DNA from: Spirosoma terrae
GTDB taxonomy: Bacteria > Bacteroidota > Bacteroidia > Cytophagales > Spirosomataceae
Direction of reading: 5' to 3'
DNA: 64,000 nt
Assembly (NCBI RefSeq): GCF_010435915.1
Contig: NZ_JAAFZH010000002.1
Span: forward strand, 372,001 to 436,000
Within the stretch, counting starts at the first letter, position 1. Every line of letters starts with the position of its first letter. Made by a program: the position numbers and the translations under genes. A model generated the notes under the pieces. It was not told where the DNA came from, searched no databases, and saw only the letters and a program-made list of their open reading frames with translations. Below are positions 60,290 through 64,000 of this stretch, one piece after another.

Positions 60290-63200
60290 ATGAGTGTATC
60301 ATTACAAAAGAGAATTCGGGCCCTTGTCTGTTTGGCAGTCTCGACCTCGATTATTGTACCTGCCGATGCTGGGAACCGACCGCATAATGGGGGAAAACCC
60401 AGTCAGAACTATGAAAAACGGGCTGATTCTTACGGTAAGACTACCGCTCGGGCAGTAATCACAGTGCGCGGACGCGTTATTTCGCAGGAAGACCGTATGG
60501 CGATGCCGGGGGTCAATATTGCCATAAAAGGCACAACGACTGGCACCACAACCGATGGTGATGGCAATTATACCATCAACGTACCATCGCAGGAAAGCAC
60601 GCTCATTTTTTCGTTTCTGGGGTACGTATCGCAGGAAATCCAGGTCGGTACACAAACCGCCATCAACGTAACGTTATCGCCCGATTCGAAAGTGCTGAAC
60701 GAAGTGGTGGTAACGGCGCTGGGTTTTAAAGAAGAAAAAGACCGGCTGGGCTCTACAGCATCGACTATCAAAGCCGAAGACATTAAACGGTCGGGAGAAA
60801 CGGGCGTCATCAACGGCTTAGCTGGTAAGGCGGCTGGCGTATTGATTTCGCGCTCCACCGGCGATCCGGGTGCCGGTTCGTATATTCAGATTCGCGGCCA
60901 GAACACCATTACAGGCTCAAACCAGCCGCTGATTATTATCGACGGCGTACCGATGAGCAACAGCACCACGGGCGATTCGCGGTCGGGCGTAGCACAGCAG
61001 TCGCGTTTGAACGACATCAATCCCGAAGATATTGCCAGTATGCAGGTGCTGAAAGGGGCGTCGGCGGCTGGTTTGTGGGGTTCCCGAGCGGCCAACGGCG
61101 TTATCGTGATAACTACCAAACGGGGGGCTAACGATAACAAACTGAATGTCAGCTTCACATCAACGGCGTCGTTCGATAAGGTTAACGTAATACACCCGTT
61201 GCAGGAAGCGTATGGACAGGGCTCTCTCGGCGTTTTTAACCCAACCACCCAGTATTCGTGGGGCGATAAAATTTCGACCCGGTCGGGCGCTGAGGACGTA
61301 GTGAATATGAATGGCGCTCGGTTTGAGTCGGATAAGGGCAAGACGTTTTACCCGATTATTACCAAAAATTCGCAGGAAACCTTTAACGAAGCCAGAAAAG
61401 ACGCCGTTTTTAGGACGGGTACGTATCTCGATAACAACCTGAGCATCAGTGGAGGGAACGATAAAGGGAACTTCTACCTGAGCTTCGGGAATCTGGCACA
61501 AAAGGGCATTTTTGCTGGACAGAGCGATTACAAACGTAGCTCCGTGCGGTTTAACTCGGTCCGTCAGTTCAACGATATTGTGCGGGCATCGGCCAATGCT
61601 AACTTTATTCGTACGACGTCGAACCGGATTCAGAAGGGCGATAACACCAGCGGTGTATACATTGGTATGCTACGTTCGTCGCCCGATTTCGACAGTCGTT
61701 ACTGGAAAGGAACGTATTACGCGTCGCCAACGGCGGCCGGTATCCGTAATCGCCAGCGTTCGTACCGGAACTACCTCGGCGCATCGGCCAACCCGAGCTA
61801 CAACGACCCGCTCTGGACCATCAACGAACTCACCAACCTGACCGAAGTTGACCGGCTGATTATGAATACAGAGCTGGTTGTTACGCCCAAAGACTGGTTC
61901 AGCATTACCGCTCGTGGCGGCATCGATACGTTCAACGACCGTCGGGTGACGAACAACCCGGTTTCGTCAGTCGTAAACTCGGGCGCCGGTCAATATGAAC
62001 AGCAAATTATTTCAGAAACGGAATTGAACCTCGACGTAATCGGTCGGGCCAGCAAAGATCTTTCAGAAAATGTAACGAGCACATTGATTGCCGGATTTAA
62101 TATCAATGATCGGAAATACAACAGCTTAGGTGGTCAGATGAACGGTTTTATTCTGGAAGAAGCGCCATCAAACTTTGCCAACTCGACGGCGGCTAACAAC
62201 TATCCGTACAATTCGCAATCGCACCGCCGGACGGCTCGCTTATATTCGACTCTGAACCTGGGTTTTTATAATCAGTTGTTTGTTAACGGGTCGATTGCAG
62301 CTGAGTCGGGTTCTACGTTCGGCAGCGCATCGAAATCGACGTTCTATTACCCATCCACCGACGTAGCGTGGCAGTTCAGTCAGTTGCCTATTTTCCGGGC
62401 AACACCGCTCTCGTTCGGTAAACTGCGGGCTTCGTATGGGATTGTGGGTATTCAGCCCGAGCCGTATCGGAATACAACGCCTTATATCAGTGCGTCGTTC
62501 AGCAGTTGGGCTACCAACCTGACGGGTTCGGGCTACGGCGGTGCGTACGTAGAAAGTGCTACCCAGGGCGACCCAAACCTGCTTCCCGAACGCAAAACGG
62601 AGTGGGAAATCGGAACCGACCTTCGCTTTTTCAAGAACAAACTCTCTATTGGCTACACCTATTACCAGAACCAGATTCGCGATCTGTTGCTACAGGTATC
62701 GTCGGCGGGCTCTACCGGATTTAGCCAGAAATACACCAACGCCGGTAGTATGGAGAACAAAGGTATGGAGGTCGATATTAATGTGAACGTATTGCAAAAG
62801 AGTGATTTTCAGTGGAATGTGTTTGCCAACTGGAGCCGGAACCGCAACCGCGTAACGAATTTGGGCGGCACGGAAATCATTACGTTTACGGGCGGGGCAT
62901 TGAGTACCGTAGCTCACGTGGGCGATGCGTTGTCGGCTTTCTATGGCGGAACGTATCAGCGCAAAGACGACGGCTCTATGGATCTGACACCAACGGGTTT
63001 CCCAAAACTAAGTACTACGTTGGGTGTGGTGGGCGATCCTAATCCCGATTGGCGGGGCGGCTTCGGAACCAATGTGTCCTATAAAAAACTATCGCTGAAT
63101 GTCTTGTTTGAAACGTTCCAGGGCGGTGATTTCTACGAAGGAACACGGGGCGTACTAGTCAACTTCGGTACGTATGCCGACGTGGGTAATGAAGTAACCT

Positions 63201-63610
63201 TGCAGCAGGATATGTACAACTATGCTGGAACGCTCTTCAAAGCCGGTACTACGCTACGTGGTAATGTAAAAGATTATGGTGGTGGGCCTGTGTTGCTCGA
63301 TCAGTCATTCTATACGTCAATTGGCGGCCATTCGGGCCAATTGACTGAGCAATTTGTGCGGGATGGTAGCTGGACACGGATTCGGGAAATAACGCTGGGC
63401 TACGTTTTGAATTCGGCGGGTTTCCGAAAAAAGACCAGGCTGGAATCGGTCAGCTTCGGCGTAACGGCACGTAATCCTGTTCTCTGGACAAAAGTGGTGG
63501 GTATCGATCCCGAAACGAACGTATCGGGTGTGGGTAACGCACGTGGTGTGGATTACTTCAACAATCCAAGTACAAAGTCGCTGGTTTTCAGCTTGAAAAT
63601 CAATTACTAA
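60290..63610 (+). CDS. SusC/RagA-family TonB-dependent receptor without STN
   Basis: The 1106-residue protein starts with a signal-type region (about residues 1-28, LVCLAVSTSIIVPADAG). A CarboxypepD-like domain follows (about 55-130: VRGRVISQEDRMAMPGVNIAIKGTTTGTTTDGDGNYTINVP). The plug carries VVVTALGFKEEKDRLGSTASTI and IQIRGQNTITGSNQPLIIIDGVPM, and a long barrel ends in FSLKINY. No STN domain is present, in line with the truncated FecR fragment upstream and the absence of a sigma gene. The partner SusD gene follows after 17 nt. Substrate unknown. Confidence 0.95.
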   Translation: MSVSLQKRIRALVCLAVSTSIIVPADAGNRPHNGGKPSQNYEKRADSYGKTTARAVITVRGRVISQEDRMAMPGVNIAIKGTTTGTTTDGDGNYTINVPSQESTLIFSFLGYVSQEIQVGTQTAINVTLSPDSKVLNEVVVTALGFKEEKDRLGSTASTIKAEDIKRSGETGVINGLAGKAAGVLISRSTGDPGAGSYIQIRGQNTITGSNQPLIIIDGVPMSNSTTGDSRSGVAQQSRLNDINPEDIASMQVLKGASAAGLWGSRAANGVIVITTKRGANDNKLNVSFTSTASFDKVNVIHPLQEAYGQGSLGVFNPTTQYSWGDKISTRSGAEDVVNMNGARFESDKGKTFYPIITKNSQETFNEARKDAVFRTGTYLDNNLSISGGNDKGNFYLSFGNLAQKGIFAGQSDYKRSSVRFNSVRQFNDIVRASANANFIRTTSNRIQKGDNTSGVYIGMLRSSPDFDSRYWKGTYYASPTAAGIRNRQRSYRNYLGASANPSYNDPLWTINELTNLTEVDRLIMNTELVVTPKDWFSITARGGIDTFNDRRVTNNPVSSVVNSGAGQYEQQIISETELNLDVIGRASKDLSENVTSTLIAGFNINDRKYNSLGGQMNGFILEEAPSNFANSTAANNYPYNSQSHRRTARLYSTLNLGFYNQLFVNGSIAAESGSTFGSASKSTFYYPSTDVAWQFSQLPIFRATPLSFGKLRASYGIVGIQPEPYRNTTPYISASFSSWATNLTGSGYGGAYVESATQGDPNLLPERKTEWEIGTDLRFFKNKLSIGYTYYQNQIRDLLLQVSSAGSTGFSQKYTNAGSMENKGMEVDINVNVLQKSDFQWNVFANWSRNRNRVTNLGGTEIITFTGGALSTVAHVGDALSAFYGGTYQRKDDGSMDLTPTGFPKLSTTLGVVGDPNPDWRGGFGTNVSYKKLSLNVLFETFQGGDFYEGTRGVLVNFGTYADVGNEVTLQQDMYNYAGTLFKAGTTLRGNVKDYGGGPVLLDQSFYTSIGGHSGQLTEQFVRDGSWTRIREITLGYVLNSAGFRKKTRLESVSFGVTARNPVLWTKVVGIDPETNVSGVGNARGVDYFNNPSTKSLVFSLKINY

Positions 63611-63627
63611 TCGAACAAAGAAACATC

Positions 63628-64000
63628 ATGAAACGTCGATATAAAACTATTTTTTCGATACTGGTTGGGCTGGCTTCGTTTTCCTGCGAATCGCTGGTGT
63701 CGGATATGAACCAGGACCCCAATAACCCGACAGACGCATCGGCCGAATACCTTTTCACCGGCACACAGATTGCGCACATTGCTGCTCAGGAGGGCATGGC
63801 AAGCCGTTTGACGATTGTCTGGACGGGCTACGGATTTGGTGCTTTCCAGCAGTTTGGAACATGGGGGCAATACCAGATTACAGCCGCCAACTTCGACGAC
63901 GATTGGAATTTGTTCTACACGGGCGTTAACAAAAATGCAGCCCGGACGTTGGCCAAGGCAACGCAAAATGGTAACCGCGTCATGGCTGGAATAACGAAGA
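63628..64000 (+). CDS. SusD-like nutrient-binding lipoprotein, partial at window end
   Basis: The frame is open from ATG 63628 to the end of the window (at least 124 codons). It starts MKRRYKTIFSILVGLASFSC, a lipoprotein signal with Cys20. ESLVSDMNQDPNNPTDASAEYLFTGTQIAHI follows, typical of the SusD-like_2/RagB family that pairs with SusC. It is 17 nt after the SusC gene stop. The C-terminal part lies beyond the window. Confidence 0.9.
   Translation, partial: MKRRYKTIFSILVGLASFSCESLVSDMNQDPNNPTDASAEYLFTGTQIAHIAAQEGMASRLTIVWTGYGFGAFQQFGTWGQYQITAANFDDDWNLFYTGVNKNAARTLAKATQNGNRVMAGITK

Overview
The window reads as chromosomal DNA of a Bacteroidota bacterium, most likely a Cytophagales/Spirosomaceae member such as Spirosoma. 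This is inference from: two SusC/SusD-type pairs, an ECF sigma/FecR pair feeding a SusC with an STN domain, promoter-like TAnnTTTG boxes, start codons without clear Shine-Dalgarno sites, LytTR/His_kinase signalling, and a GC content that looks close to 50%. No rRNA, tRNA, prophage or CRISPR array was seen. The one mobile-type gene is a REP-associated tyrosine transposase (RAYT).

Layout. 1-11.6 kb: a zinc-ribbon coiled-coil protein, a TPR protein, a RAYT between two matched hairpins, phosphoglycerate kinase, a pair of DUF2157-like membrane proteins, a FAN1-like VRR-NUC nuclease, an exported TIM-barrel isomerase and a LytTR two-component pair. 11.7-16.2 kb: an ABC ATPase and an ABC-2 permease fused to an M1 peptidase. 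16.2-22.0 kb: a cobalamin riboswitch followed by a B12 uptake/salvage operon (BtuB-like receptor, BtuF-like binding protein, CobU, DUF71/COG2102 ATPase, beta-propeller lipoprotein resembling BtuG). 22-23.7 kb: a Na+/H+ antiporter. 23.9-30.6 kb: a probable periplasmic sugar-oxidising set (Gluconate_2-dh3 subunit, GMC flavoprotein, PVC-type c-type cytochrome protein, Hyi-like TIM barrel). 30.7-37.5 kb: CBM48 protein, NadR and PnuC (NAD salvage), Gfo/Idh/MocA oxidoreductase, SDR, a zinc-less ROK kinase, a SIS protein and a GNAT. 37.6-46.8 kb: MetE-C-like and MTHFR-like proteins, thioesterase, YnfA, acyltransferase, a DUF1593 hydrolase, small stress-type proteins and a WYL regulator. 46.9-57.8 kb: a Fec-type regulated operon on the minus strand (sigma, FecR, SusC with STN, SusD, two FAD oxidoreductases). 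58-64 kb: two lipoproteins, a truncated FecR-like ORF and a second SusC/SusD pair that runs off the window.

The most unusual feature is the number of long, near-perfect palindromes between genes, in at least five sequence families. Two carry the same core and flank the RAYT. Three are built of 9-nt modules. Two share a composite 39-46 nt arm plus a nested hairpin. Three of them end 9-10 nt before the next start codon, and two separate the SusD and FAD-oxidoreductase genes inside one operon. They look like mobile or amplified hairpins used as operon punctuation. An intrinsic terminator also lies inside a signal-peptide coding sequence near position 900.
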